Made by a program: the position numbers and the translations under genes
Shown here: positions 1-6,946 of the stretch, piece by piece
Layout of the letters: every line of letters starts with the position of its first letter
Position numbering within the stretch: position 1 is the first letter of the stretch
Source of the DNA: Candidatus Aenigmatarchaeota archaeon
GTDB lineage: Archaea > Aenigmatarchaeota > Aenigmatarchaeia > CG10238-14
NCBI GenBank assembly: GCA_018920365.1
Contig: JAHLMM010000001.1
Coordinates: 338,165 to 394,136 of the forward strand
Length of the DNA stretch: 55,972 nt
Direction of reading: 5' to 3'
Notes under the pieces: generated by a model
Told to the model about the DNA's origin: nothing
What the model saw: only the letters and a program-made list of their open reading frames with translations
The model's database searches: none

Positions 1-2
1 GT

Positions 3-263
3 ACATTTTGTGCATTTAGACTAAGAAGAAATGTTATGAATAGCACTTTGCAATATTTGATTGTAGGAGCTGATTCTAAAGGAATAATTCATTATAAGAG
101 CAGCGGTAACATTACAGCAAAATCAACAGGCTGGGTATCATCTCAGCTCCTTTTGAATAAAAATTGCGATAGAGGCAAAAAATTGTCAGTTACATTAAAT
201 ATTTTTGATTCAAAGAATAATCTTTTATATAATCAGAAAATTTCAGATGGTTTAATATGCTGA
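3..263 (+). CDS. 3' end of a hypothetical surface protein gene (partial)
   Basis: The reading frame is open from the left edge of the window to the TGA at 261-263, so this is the tail of a longer gene rather than a complete 75-residue protein starting at the ATG at 36. The visible part is rich in beta-prone, Ser/Asn/Lys residues and contains a few cysteines, like an extracytoplasmic domain. I do not recognise the family. The stop overlaps the start of the next gene (ATGCTGA), so the two are probably co-transcribed and translationally coupled with the membrane-anchored cysteine-rich protein downstream. Confidence 0.6.
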   Translation, partial: TFCAFRLRRNVMNSTLQYLIVGADSKGIIHYKSSGNITAKSTGWVSSQLLLNKNCDRGKKLSVTLNIFDSKNNLLYNQKISDGLIC

Positions 264-1060
264 AAAAAATGATTTTGATTTTGATTTTGTTGATGAATAC
301 AGCTTTTGCTTTAAACATTGAATCATGCAAGTCGGCTACGACAAACTGGGTTTGTTTTTCAGGAGAGATATGCACTTGTAAAATTGATCAATCATGTCAA
401 AACGGCAATATAGCAGTTTATGAAAAAGATATTTTTTCGCCTTTATGTTATCCATTAATAAAGGACAAAGTTGCAGAAATAGATTTGGATGCTTGTGGCA
501 TTACTTCAAGTAAAGTAAATGTTACTGCTATATGCGACAATCAAATTTCATCTTCAAAACAAATTTCAATTATTCAAAGGCCAGAAGAATGTATATATGA
601 TGATGTAGATGGATGCAGAGACAATCCAGACCCACTTGCAGAAAATTGCTCATCTGGTTATGCTTGTAGTATGTTTAATGGAGAATGTGTATGTAAAAAA
701 ACGACAACAACTATCCAGCAAAACACTACACAATCAACAGTTTATTATATGACCGCTGAAACAACAATTCAAACAAGTATACCAACGCAGACTACAACTA
801 CTGTTAGACCTTGTCCATATGAATGCTGTGATGATTTAAGTGGATATGAGGATAAGCTTTGTGACGAAGGAAGCACTTGTTGTCCAAATGAATATGAACA
901 ATATGAATGTAGACAAGGCAATGATTGCTTTACAAAAAAAGCATCTTCGTCATCGGGTTGGATTATTATACTGCTAATAACATTAATAGGAGTTGGCGCA
1001 GGCGCATTTTTCTATTTGAAAAAAACCAAAGTCAATTTGCAAGACAAATACAAACTTTAA
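257..1060 (+). CDS. Secreted, cysteine-rich, C-terminally membrane-anchored protein
   Basis: This 267-residue protein starts with a clear signal peptide (MLKKMILILILLMNTAFA, cleavage after about residue 18). Then come cysteine-rich segments at about 24-56, 112-145 and 186-226, which look disulfide-bonded. A Thr-rich linker (about 147-184) separates them. A hydrophobic segment at about 235-256 followed by KKTK anchors it in the membrane with the domains outside. The Thr-rich stretch suggests O-glycosylation. No specific family is recognised. The ATG overlaps the stop of the preceding gene, so it belongs to an operon entering from the left. A role in the cell envelope or adhesion is an inference. 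Confidence 0.65.
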   Translation: MLKKMILILILLMNTAFALNIESCKSATTNWVCFSGEICTCKIDQSCQNGNIAVYEKDIFSPLCYPLIKDKVAEIDLDACGITSSKVNVTAICDNQISSSKQISIIQRPEECIYDDVDGCRDNPDPLAENCSSGYACSMFNGECVCKKTTTTIQQNTTQSTVYYMTAETTIQTSIPTQTTTTVRPCPYECCDDLSGYEDKLCDEGSTCCPNEYEQYECRQGNDCFTKKASSSSGWIIILLITLIGVGAGAFFYLKKTKVNLQDKYKL

Positions 1061-1103
1061 ATTTATATAATTAAAAAACTTTATTCATAAATTGGTGAAC
1101 TGA

Positions 1104-1307
1104 TTGGTAAGAGAGTTTCCATTATCACCTTTGGAAAAAATAGCAAGAGAAGCAGGCGCTGAAAGAGTTGCTGTCTCTGCTGTAAAAGCTTTGAGAGAGG
1201 CAATGCTTGAAGTTGCAGAACAAGTCGCAGCTGATGCTGTTGCAGCTTCTCATCATGCAGGTAGGGTCACTGTAAAGGCAAGTGACATTAAAATTGCTTT
1301 CAGGTGA
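1104..1307 (+). CDS. Archaeal histone
   Basis: A 67-residue single histone fold: helix 1 (about 6-15), helix 2 (about 22-50) and helix 3 (about 56-66), joined by the typical loops. It wraps DNA as dimers and longer polymers. The start is TTG, supported by GGTGA about 8 bases upstream (1095-1099); no ATG gives a full fold. An AT-rich TATA-like stretch lies at about 1062-1072. The stop is 4 bases before aIF5A, so chromatin and translation genes share an operon. Alba is encoded near the other end of the window, so two classes of chromatin protein are present. Confidence 0.95.
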   Translation: MVREFPLSPLEKIAREAGAERVAVSAVKALREAMLEVAEQVAADAVAASHHAGRVTVKASDIKIAFR

Positions 1308-1311
1308 ATAT

Positions 1312-1695
1312 ATGGCACAAGTTGAAATTAAAGATCTAAAAAAAGGCGGTTTTGTTACAATAGACGGTGTTCCATGCAGGGTAGATGATGTTTCTATAAG
1401 CAAGTCCGGCAAGCACGGCCATGCAAAAGTAAGAGTTGATGCAATAGGATTGTTTGACGGTATAAGAAAATCTCTTGTCAAACCTTCAGATTCTAGAGTA
1501 GATACACCAATGATATTAAAGAAAAAAGCTCAAGTTTTAGCTATAATAGGAAAAAAAGCCCAATTGATGAACTTAGAAGATTATTCAAACATTGAGTTAG
1601 ATATACCAGAAGAGTTGGAAGGCAAGATCAAAGAAGGAGAAGAAATATTTTATTTTGAAGTTGATGGCGTAAGGACTTTGAAACAGATCAAGTAA
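1312..1695 (+). CDS. Translation initiation factor aIF5A
   Basis: A 127-residue protein with the N-terminal SH3-like domain bearing the lysine that becomes hypusine (SKSGKHGHAK, Lys34) and a C-terminal OB fold. aIF5A assists peptide-bond formation at stalling sequences such as polyproline. The ATG at 1312 is chosen over an upstream in-frame ATG at 1282, which lies inside the histone gene. AGGTGA at 1302-1307 is a good ribosome binding site, and the protein then begins at the conserved family N-terminus. It follows the histone gene by 4 bases. Confidence 0.95.
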   Translation: MAQVEIKDLKKGGFVTIDGVPCRVDDVSISKSGKHGHAKVRVDAIGLFDGIRKSLVKPSDSRVDTPMILKKKAQVLAIIGKKAQLMNLEDYSNIELDIPEELEGKIKEGEEIFYFEVDGVRTLKQIK

Positions 1696-1696
1696 T

Positions 1697-1945
1697 TCAT
1701 TTTATTATTCCATTTTGCTTTAACCTTTCTATAATTCCTGACACAGCTGCTTTGATTATATCTTGATTGTTTTCAGCTGAAAGCAAGTCAACAATTTCAT
1801 CAATGCTTGTTTTTCCATCACACTGCAACCAGATAATAAAAGACATAGGGTCTAGATTAAAATTTTCATTTGTTACAGGATCAAATAATACGTAAGCATC
1901 TCCTGTTCTAACCCATTCAAACTCTTTGGTTTTTTTCGGAAACAC
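1697..1945 (-). CDS. PqqD-like (RRE-type) small protein
   Basis: An 82-residue protein that looks like the PqqD family: a beta-hairpin N-terminus, the phrase 'YVLFDPVTNENFNLDPMSF' and a helical C-terminus ending in a winged-helix-like segment. In peptide-modification pathways such domains bind the leader peptide and present it to a radical SAM enzyme. No radical SAM enzyme or precursor peptide is visible here. The start is GTG at 1945, immediately after the stop of the PRC-barrel gene, so the two are co-translated. Free-standing PqqD-like proteins are common in archaea and often have unknown roles. Confidence 0.65.
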   Translation of the reverse strand: MFPKKTKEFEWVRTGDAYVLFDPVTNENFNLDPMSFIIWLQCDGKTSIDEIVDLLSAENNQDIIKAAVSGIIERLKQNGIIK

Positions 1946-2215
1946 TTACTTTTCCTCTGGTGGTGGAGCTGTTATGTGTTTTATAATAACAACATCGCCA
2001 ATGGACTGTACCATTGGGTATGGTACTATAATTCCTTTTTTACCTCCAACCATATCACCTAGGAATGAGCCTTTTACTGTAGCAATTACTATTGATCTCA
2101 CTTTAAACCTTGAAATATCAAATTCCAAGTCAGATATTTTTCCACAATAATATCCTTTGTCTGTGAAAACATCTTTGTTCAATACATCTGTAATATCTTT
2201 TACTGTTATCGGCAT
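1946..2215 (-). CDS. PRC-barrel domain protein
   Basis: An 89-residue protein with the PRC-barrel pattern: a short N-terminal strand, G-x-I-x-D at about residues 26-32 (GKISDLEFD), and a repeated beta structure ending in 'GDVVIIKH'. These small barrels occur alone in many archaea, where they are thought to bind RNA or division proteins; the role is not settled. The ATG at 2215 is preferred to one 15 bases upstream because a strong GGAGG lies 7 bases before it. The PqqD-like gene follows with no gap. Confidence 0.75.
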   Translation of the reverse strand: MPITVKDITDVLNKDVFTDKGYYCGKISDLEFDISRFKVRSIVIATVKGSFLGDMVGGKKGIIVPYPMVQSIGDVVIIKHITAPPPEEK

Positions 2216-2301
2216 TTGTTCAACCTCCAATTTTAATTATTCTATTTTTATTATTAAAAATTAACAATTTAATAGTTTTTAAAACATTCATATTTAAATA
2301 T

Positions 2302-2388
2302 GCTGAGGTCGCCTAACCTGGTATGGCACAGGTCTGCTAAACCTGCGGAGGGTTTTCCTCCTTACGGGTTCAAATCCCGTCCTCAGCG
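2302..2388 (+). tRNA. tRNA-Ser(GCT)
   Basis: Class II tRNA: acceptor GCTGAGG pairs CCTCAGC, the anticodon stem CAGGT/ACCTG encloses loop CTGCTAA (anticodon GCT), there is a long variable arm (CGGAGG...CCTCC), and the T-arm is ACGGG/CCCGT. Discriminator G at 2388 fits serine. A TATA-like TTTTTAAAA lies about 25 bases upstream (near 2276). Confidence 0.96.
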
Positions 2389-2438
2389 TGTGAGAAAACA
2401 ATAAATAAAAATATCTAATGATTATAATTAGCTAAAAT

Positions 2439-2511
2439 GGGTCGATGGTCTAGTGGCTATGACGCCGCCTTGACGTGGCGGAAATCGCAGGTTCAATTCC
2501 TGCTCGACCCA
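2439..2511 (+). tRNA. tRNA-Val(GAC)
   Basis: A 73-nt cloverleaf: acceptor GGGTCGA/TCGACCC, D-arm GTCTAG...GAC, anticodon stem CCGCC/GGCGG with loop TTGACGT (anticodon GAC), T-arm GCAGG/CCTGC, discriminator A. No intron. tRNA-Glu follows 5 bases downstream. Confidence 0.95.
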
Positions 2512-2516
2512 TGGAT

Positions 2517-2609
2517 GCTCCGTTCGTCTAGATGGTTTAACCAGGACAATCCGGTCAAGGATAGCGGCCTTTCGAGCCGTAGGCACGGGTTCAAATCCCG
2601 TACGGAGCA
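2517..2609 (+). tRNA. tRNA-Glu(TTC) with an 18-nt D-loop insertion
   Basis: Acceptor GCTCCGT/ACGGAGC, anticodon stem GCGGC/GCCGT with loop CTTTCGA (anticodon TTC), T-arm ACGGG/CCCGT and discriminator A are all clear. The gene is 93 nt, 18 nt longer than expected. The extra bases are about 2532-2549, within the D-loop. Removing ATGGTTTAACCAGGACAA leaves a D-arm GTCT-AGTCCGGTCAA-GGAT, close to the D-arm of tRNA-Gly in this window. The insertion can itself close an alternative D-stem (GTCT with GGAC). It may be a noncanonical intron or a partial duplication of the D-arm. Confidence 0.9.
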
Positions 2610-2615
2610 CTGATT

Positions 2616-3071
2616 TTAACTTTTTAACAATAATCTTAGAGCGTTTATATCCCCAAAATAAAAATCTTCGTACGCTTCCAAATTTCTACCCTTTACTATA
2701 GCTTCAGCTATAGTTGCAGACAAAATTTTTGCATGAAAATCTGCTCTAGAATATAATCTGCTTTGATATGAATTTTTTGGCCAGCATCTTATATTGACAA
2801 GACCACGTTCAACTAATATACCTAGTTGAGGATACATACTATAATGAAAACAAGCATAAACAATATCATCTTGATTACAATTTTTTTCGATAAATTCAGC
2901 TATTGCAACTCCGTGTTTTTTTTCAGGTTGATGAAGAGTCCAGATATATTCAATTGAACCATCATCAGAATACAAAAGATGTAAAGTCAAATAAAGTATC
3001 CCATTTTCTCTTAATACAGAAATATTTCTATTTAATGGTCTTTGTGAATCATCAAGACCATAACATGCCAT
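2616..3071 (-). CDS. Hypothetical protein, 151 aa
   Basis: I do not recognise this protein. It is soluble, alpha/beta in composition, and without signal peptide, membrane segment or obvious metal motif. It has several aromatic-rich stretches (for example 'VYACFHYSMYPQ' near 92-103). The ATG at 3071 is the only good start. The gene lies between tRNA-Glu, whose 3' end is 7 bases from its stop, and the GAPDH gene, which is upstream on the same strand. Co-transcription with GAPDH is possible, since the gap is 23 bases. Confidence 0.55.
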   Translation of the reverse strand: MACYGLDDSQRPLNRNISVLRENGILYLTLHLLYSDDGSIEYIWTLHQPEKKHGVAIAEFIEKNCNQDDIVYACFHYSMYPQLGILVERGLVNIRCWPKNSYQSRLYSRADFHAKILSATIAEAIVKGRNLEAYEDFYFGDINALRLLLKS

Positions 3072-3094
3072 TAATTATATATGATTGTAAAGAA

Positions 3095-4132
3095 TTAATT
3101 TTTTAGTCCTAAAGACTTGTTTGTTTTTTTGATTGATGTCCATGCATCTTTTTCTATGTTACACATCGCCCTTATGCAGTCAATGTTTTCTGGTATAACA
3201 ATCGATTCCTGATGAACCATGTGGCTCCAGTAAACATTGCTACCATCAACAGCTATAGTTTCTTTCCATACAGCAACTTCAGGCATGTCATTTCTTGGCC
3301 TGCACAAATCTCTGAATCTTTCAATAACAGTTGCAGTTGTTTTATATCCTTGTTCAGCGCTGACAAGAATTATTCTTGTGTTTTTCACAAAAGCTTCTTC
3401 TAAATCATCCTTTTTCACATTACCTTTCACTTTAGCGTTAATTGCATGTACATGAGCAAGAGTTGTCGGCACTTTGAATGCCAACGTCTTTATATTTATA
3501 TGCTTTAATACAGTCTGCACATCTGGTCCATGATGTGAAGGAACAGTAGTAGTAGGTTCTATAGTATTCATTATAGTCTTTTCAGTATCAGCAGGATCAC
3601 TTGCCCTTCTTATTATAGTTGCAAAAACACTTTCTATGCCAGCTAATTTGTCTAAAACATTCAAAGTTCTAATCAAAGAAGTTGTGTTGCAGCTAGGAAC
3701 TCTTACATAATTTTTTCCTAAAGCTTCTTGATAATTTACAAAAGGATTAAATGTCATCTCGCCAACACCAGCTTTTTCACCACCCTGAAATATTGCTTTT
3801 ACTTCATATTTCTGATACATTGATTTGTTCTGCAAGCCAATGCCTTCTGGTGTGCAATCAATTACAATATCTATTTTGCCGCTAGCCAGCAACTCTTCTA
3901 ATGTGCCGTTAACATACATGCCAGCATCTCTCATTGCTTTTAGTTTTTCAGGCACAGAACACCATAAATCAGTTCCATATAGCGGGCCGTCTGGCTCTAG
4001 CAAAGTTCTTAAAGTGTAAGAAGCAGATGTTGTTGAAATAGCTGCAAGTTTCATATCATCTTGAAGCTTTACCGCATGAGCAATTCTTTTGCCAATTGTG
4101 CCGATGCCATTGACGCAGACTCTTACTACCAT
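3095..4132 (-). CDS. gap: Glyceraldehyde-3-phosphate dehydrogenase, archaeal type II
   Basis: A 345-residue archaeal GAPDH (NAD(P)-dependent, phosphorylating). It has a Rossmann N-terminus 'VNGIGTIGKRIAHAV' (about 8-22) and the catalytic cysteine in 'VPSCNTTS' (Cys148). A conserved His-rich segment 'VPSHHGPDVQ' lies near 209. It interconverts glyceraldehyde-3-phosphate and 1,3-bisphosphoglycerate in the lower glycolytic or gluconeogenic pathway. Length is normal for the family (about 335-345). It is transcribed divergently from the NnrD-like gene across a 47-base gap. Together with the enolase-like gene nearby it suggests a partial triose-phosphate pathway. Confidence 0.95.
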   Translation of the reverse strand: MVVRVCVNGIGTIGKRIAHAVKLQDDMKLAAISTTSASYTLRTLLEPDGPLYGTDLWCSVPEKLKAMRDAGMYVNGTLEELLASGKIDIVIDCTPEGIGLQNKSMYQKYEVKAIFQGGEKAGVGEMTFNPFVNYQEALGKNYVRVPSCNTTSLIRTLNVLDKLAGIESVFATIIRRASDPADTEKTIMNTIEPTTTVPSHHGPDVQTVLKHINIKTLAFKVPTTLAHVHAINAKVKGNVKKDDLEEAFVKNTRIILVSAEQGYKTTATVIERFRDLCRPRNDMPEVAVWKETIAVDGSNVYWSHMVHQESIVIPENIDCIRAMCNIEKDAWTSIKKTNKSLGLKN

Positions 4133-4179
4133 TTATCAAAACACCTTCTATTTAATATAACTTTTATAAAAATAATATT

Positions 4180-5016
4180 ATGCTGCTTGTCAATAAAAAT
4201 CTTCTCAAGACAGTTTATACAAAAAGAGATGAATGGTCAAAAAAATATGATTTCGGTCATCTTCTTGTCATAGGCGGTAGCAAACTATATTCAGGATCAC
4301 CAGCATTCAACGCTTTAGCAGCTTATAAAGCAGGCGTAGATCTTGTTACAGTTGTAGCTCCTGAAAGAGCAGCTGACATCATAGCATCATTCTCTCCTGA
4401 TATGATTGCTTATCCATTAAAAGGAGATTTTTTGACAACAAAACATGTTAATGAAATACTTGAAATGAGCCATAAAAAAACAGCTTGTGTTATCGGTGGT
4501 GGTTTGGGGAGAAATAAAGAAACATTTCAAGCTATTTTGCAGATAATACAAAAAATAGGTCTGCCGTTAGTAATAGATGCTGATGCAATTCATGCTTTGC
4601 AATTAAATCCTATCTTAGCCAGAAATCATTTGATAACAGCTAACAACAAAGAATTTTTCGTCCTAACAGGAATGTCGCCAACATTTCATTTGAACGAAAG
4701 AATCAGATATGTAGAAGAGGCGGCAAGAAGAATTGACGCTACTATTTTGCTAAAAGGACATGTTGATGTTATTGCTAACAGCATTTACACAGCCATAAAT
4801 AAAACAGGTTCGGTTTACATGACAAAAGGAGGTATGGGCGACATTTTAGCTGGCATAGCAGGCGCTTTGCTTGCAAGAGGAATTGACAATTTCACAGCAG
4901 CTTGTGTTGCTGCTTATGTAAATGGCAAAGCAGGTGAGCTCGCAGCTAGAAAACACGGCGAGTCAATGACAGCAAGTGATTTGTTAAAAGAAATAGAGAA
5001 TGCCATAAAATGTTAA
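4180..5016 (+). CDS. nnrD: ADP-dependent (S)-NAD(P)H-hydrate dehydratase
   Basis: A 278-residue ribokinase-fold protein of the CARKD/NnrD family, which repairs hydrated NAD(P)H (NAD(P)HX) using ADP. Family marks are the N-terminal 'GHLLVIGGS' (26-34), 'VIGGGLGRN' near 105-113, 'PLVIDADAIHAL' near 131-142, and the C-terminal anion-hole/catalytic segment 'TKGGMGDILAG', where the family usually has GTGDxLAG; the Asp is kept. The NnrE epimerase domain, often fused in bacteria, is absent. Its position beside GAPDH is consistent with NADH damage repair, because GAPDH is a known source of NADHX. Confidence 0.88.
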   Translation: MLLVNKNLLKTVYTKRDEWSKKYDFGHLLVIGGSKLYSGSPAFNALAAYKAGVDLVTVVAPERAADIIASFSPDMIAYPLKGDFLTTKHVNEILEMSHKKTACVIGGGLGRNKETFQAILQIIQKIGLPLVIDADAIHALQLNPILARNHLITANNKEFFVLTGMSPTFHLNERIRYVEEAARRIDATILLKGHVDVIANSIYTAINKTGSVYMTKGGMGDILAGIAGALLARGIDNFTAACVAAYVNGKAGELAARKHGESMTASDLLKEIENAIKC

Positions 5017-5047
5017 TATTATTTTTTAAAAATCCAATTATTTGTTA

Positions 5048-6163
5048 ATGAAAATAAGGAATATAAAACTAAGAGAAATTTTGGCAACTAATTCTAAAAG
5101 GACAATAGAAGTTGAGATTGATACTGGGAGAGCAAAGACAAGATATGGTGTACCAATGGGAACTAGCACTGGTAAATATGAGGCAAAATCATTCAATTTT
5201 GAAAACGTTTCAAAGACTTTTCCAGTTGTCAAAAATAATTTTATTGGAAAAAACTTTAGAAATTTACAAGAAGTTGATGATTTGCTCAGAAAAATAGATG
5301 GAACAGATGATTTCAGCCATATCGGCGCTAATCTTGCTCTAGGAATTTCTGCCGCATGTTTGAAGGCGTTTGCTTATGAAGAGAATGCGCAGGTGTTTGA
5401 ATATTTGCGAGGCAGGATAATGCCAAAACCTTTGTGCAATCTTGCAGGCGGATGGGTTGAAAGTGAAATACAAGAGTTTCTTGTTTATCCTAAAACACAA
5501 AGATCATTCAAAGAAGAAGTTTTCAACATAGCTAATATCTATTTAGAGTTAGAAAAAATTCTTGAAAAGCACGATAAACGATTTTTGCATGGAAAAAATT
5601 TGGAATCAGCATGGACAACAACATTAAAAACAGAAGTGTTAATGGATTTGATGCACAAACATTTTCATGGCAGAAACATAAATTTGGGTGTTGATGTTGC
5701 AGGTAATTACAACAAGAGAAATTTAAAGCAGCAATACATTTTCATGAGCAAATTGATAAAGAAATATCAGCTTGGTTATGTTGAAGATCCGTTTAAAGAG
5801 GATGAATTTGAATCATTCTCTTCACTTAAAAGAAATTTTAGAGATGTTTTGATTTGTGGAGATGATTTAATAGCTACAAATTTAAGACGTTTGGATGAGG
5901 CAATAAAAAAAGATGCTGTTAATGCCATAATTGTAAAACCAAATCAGATCGGTACTATAACTGATGTAAGAAAAGTTGTTGAGCATGCTAAAAGAAACAA
6001 CATAGCTACAATTATTTCTCACAGATCAGGTGAGACTGAAGATGAATTGATAGCTCAATTAGGTGTTGGATTAGAGTGTGATATGGCAAAAATAGGCATA
6101 AGTGGCGAAAGGATTTGCAAGATAAACGAATTTATAAGAATTGAAGAAAGATTAAAAAGTTGA
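5048..6163 (+). CDS. Enolase-like protein, short and divergent
   Basis: A 371-residue member of the enolase family (normal length about 420-430). Conserved parts are 'MGTSTGKYEA' near 37, 'GANLALGISAA' near 93, 'VDVAGNY', 'VEDPF', 'GDDLIATN', 'VKPNQIGT' and 'SHRSGETEDE'. The metal-binding Asp, Glu, Asp ligands and the Lys and His of the C-terminal barrel are therefore present. The loop with 'SHAGN' and the 'GDEGGFAP' loop, which carries the catalytic Glu, are missing. It could be a reduced enolase or a paralogue with another job. The ATG at 5048 is preferred to the TTG at 5042. Confidence 0.8.
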   Translation: MKIRNIKLREILATNSKRTIEVEIDTGRAKTRYGVPMGTSTGKYEAKSFNFENVSKTFPVVKNNFIGKNFRNLQEVDDLLRKIDGTDDFSHIGANLALGISAACLKAFAYEENAQVFEYLRGRIMPKPLCNLAGGWVESEIQEFLVYPKTQRSFKEEVFNIANIYLELEKILEKHDKRFLHGKNLESAWTTTLKTEVLMDLMHKHFHGRNINLGVDVAGNYNKRNLKQQYIFMSKLIKKYQLGYVEDPFKEDEFESFSSLKRNFRDVLICGDDLIATNLRRLDEAIKKDAVNAIIVKPNQIGTITDVRKVVEHAKRNNIATIISHRSGETEDELIAQLGVGLECDMAKIGISGERICKINEFIRIEERLKS

Positions 6164-6181
6164 AATAATTAATTAAATTGT

Positions 6182-6946
6182 ATGTCTCGCGTAATTGGCA
6201 TTTTGTCAGGTAAAGGCGGAGTTGGCAAAACTACAATAACAGCAAATTTGAGCTCAGCCCTTTCTTTAAAATTTAACAAAAAGGTCACTGTTATAGATTG
6301 CAACATGACTACTTCACATCTTGGCATGCATTTTGGTATTTTCTTTTATCCAAAAACTTTTAATGATTTTTTAAAAGGCAACGCAGAAATAAAAGATGTT
6401 GTTTTCCCTCATGGTACTGGTGTTAACATCATTCCAGCATCACTTAACCTTTCTGATTTAGTCGGCATAGACATGGCACATATAAAGGAAAAACTAGAAG
6501 ATGCATTATCAAACGATGATTTTGTTTTTCTTGACATTGCTCCTGGCTTTGGTAAAGAAGCTGTGTCAGCAATGAAAGCATGCCAGGAAGCTATTCTAGT
6601 GACTACACCAGATTTACCTTCTGTAACAGATGCAATAAAAGCAAAAGCTGTTCTCGATCAAATGAAGATAAACACAACAGGGCTGGTCATAAACAAAATT
6701 TCTGGAAAAAAATTTGAATTAAAGAAAGAAGAGATAATGCAAATGATAAATTTGCCAGTAATAGCAGAAATTCCTTTTAGTTTTGATTTTGTTGAAAGTC
6801 TTTCAAATAAAACACCGCTTGTTGTCTACAAAAGCAATTCAAATGCAAGCATTGAAATATTCAAACTAGCTTCTTATATTTCAGGTGAAAGCTACAAACC
6901 AAAAAGAAATTTAATTCAAATGATTATGAAAATATTCAAGCCTTGA
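6182..6946 (+). CDS. MinD/ParA-family ATPase
   Basis: A 254-residue deviant-Walker ATPase: 'GILSGKGGVGKTT' (6-18) with the signature Lys, switch I 'DCNMTTSHL' (usually D-D), and 'FLDIAPGFGK' as the Walker B/switch II region. The last residues (about 240-254, 'PKRNLIQMIMKIFKP') form an amphipathic basic helix like the membrane-targeting tail of MinD. Archaeal MinD paralogues position envelope structures such as archaella and chemosensory arrays. No partner gene is adjacent. The 3' end overlaps that of cysS by 11 bases, convergently. Confidence 0.85.
   Translation: MSRVIGILSGKGGVGKTTITANLSSALSLKFNKKVTVIDCNMTTSHLGMHFGIFFYPKTFNDFLKGNAEIKDVVFPHGTGVNIIPASLNLSDLVGIDMAHIKEKLEDALSNDDFVFLDIAPGFGKEAVSAMKACQEAILVTTPDLPSVTDAIKAKAVLDQMKINTTGLVINKISGKKFELKKEEIMQMINLPVIAEIPFSFDFVESLSNKTPLVVYKSNSNASIEIFKLASYISGESYKPKRNLIQMIMKIFKP

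Noticed and set aside
1125-1481. 118-codon minus-strand frame opposite histone and aIF5A
   Set aside because: Antisense shadow of two confidently identified genes.
2428-2610. Minus-strand 60-codon frame over the tRNA-Val and tRNA-Glu genes
   Set aside because: It is only the antisense of two tRNA genes.
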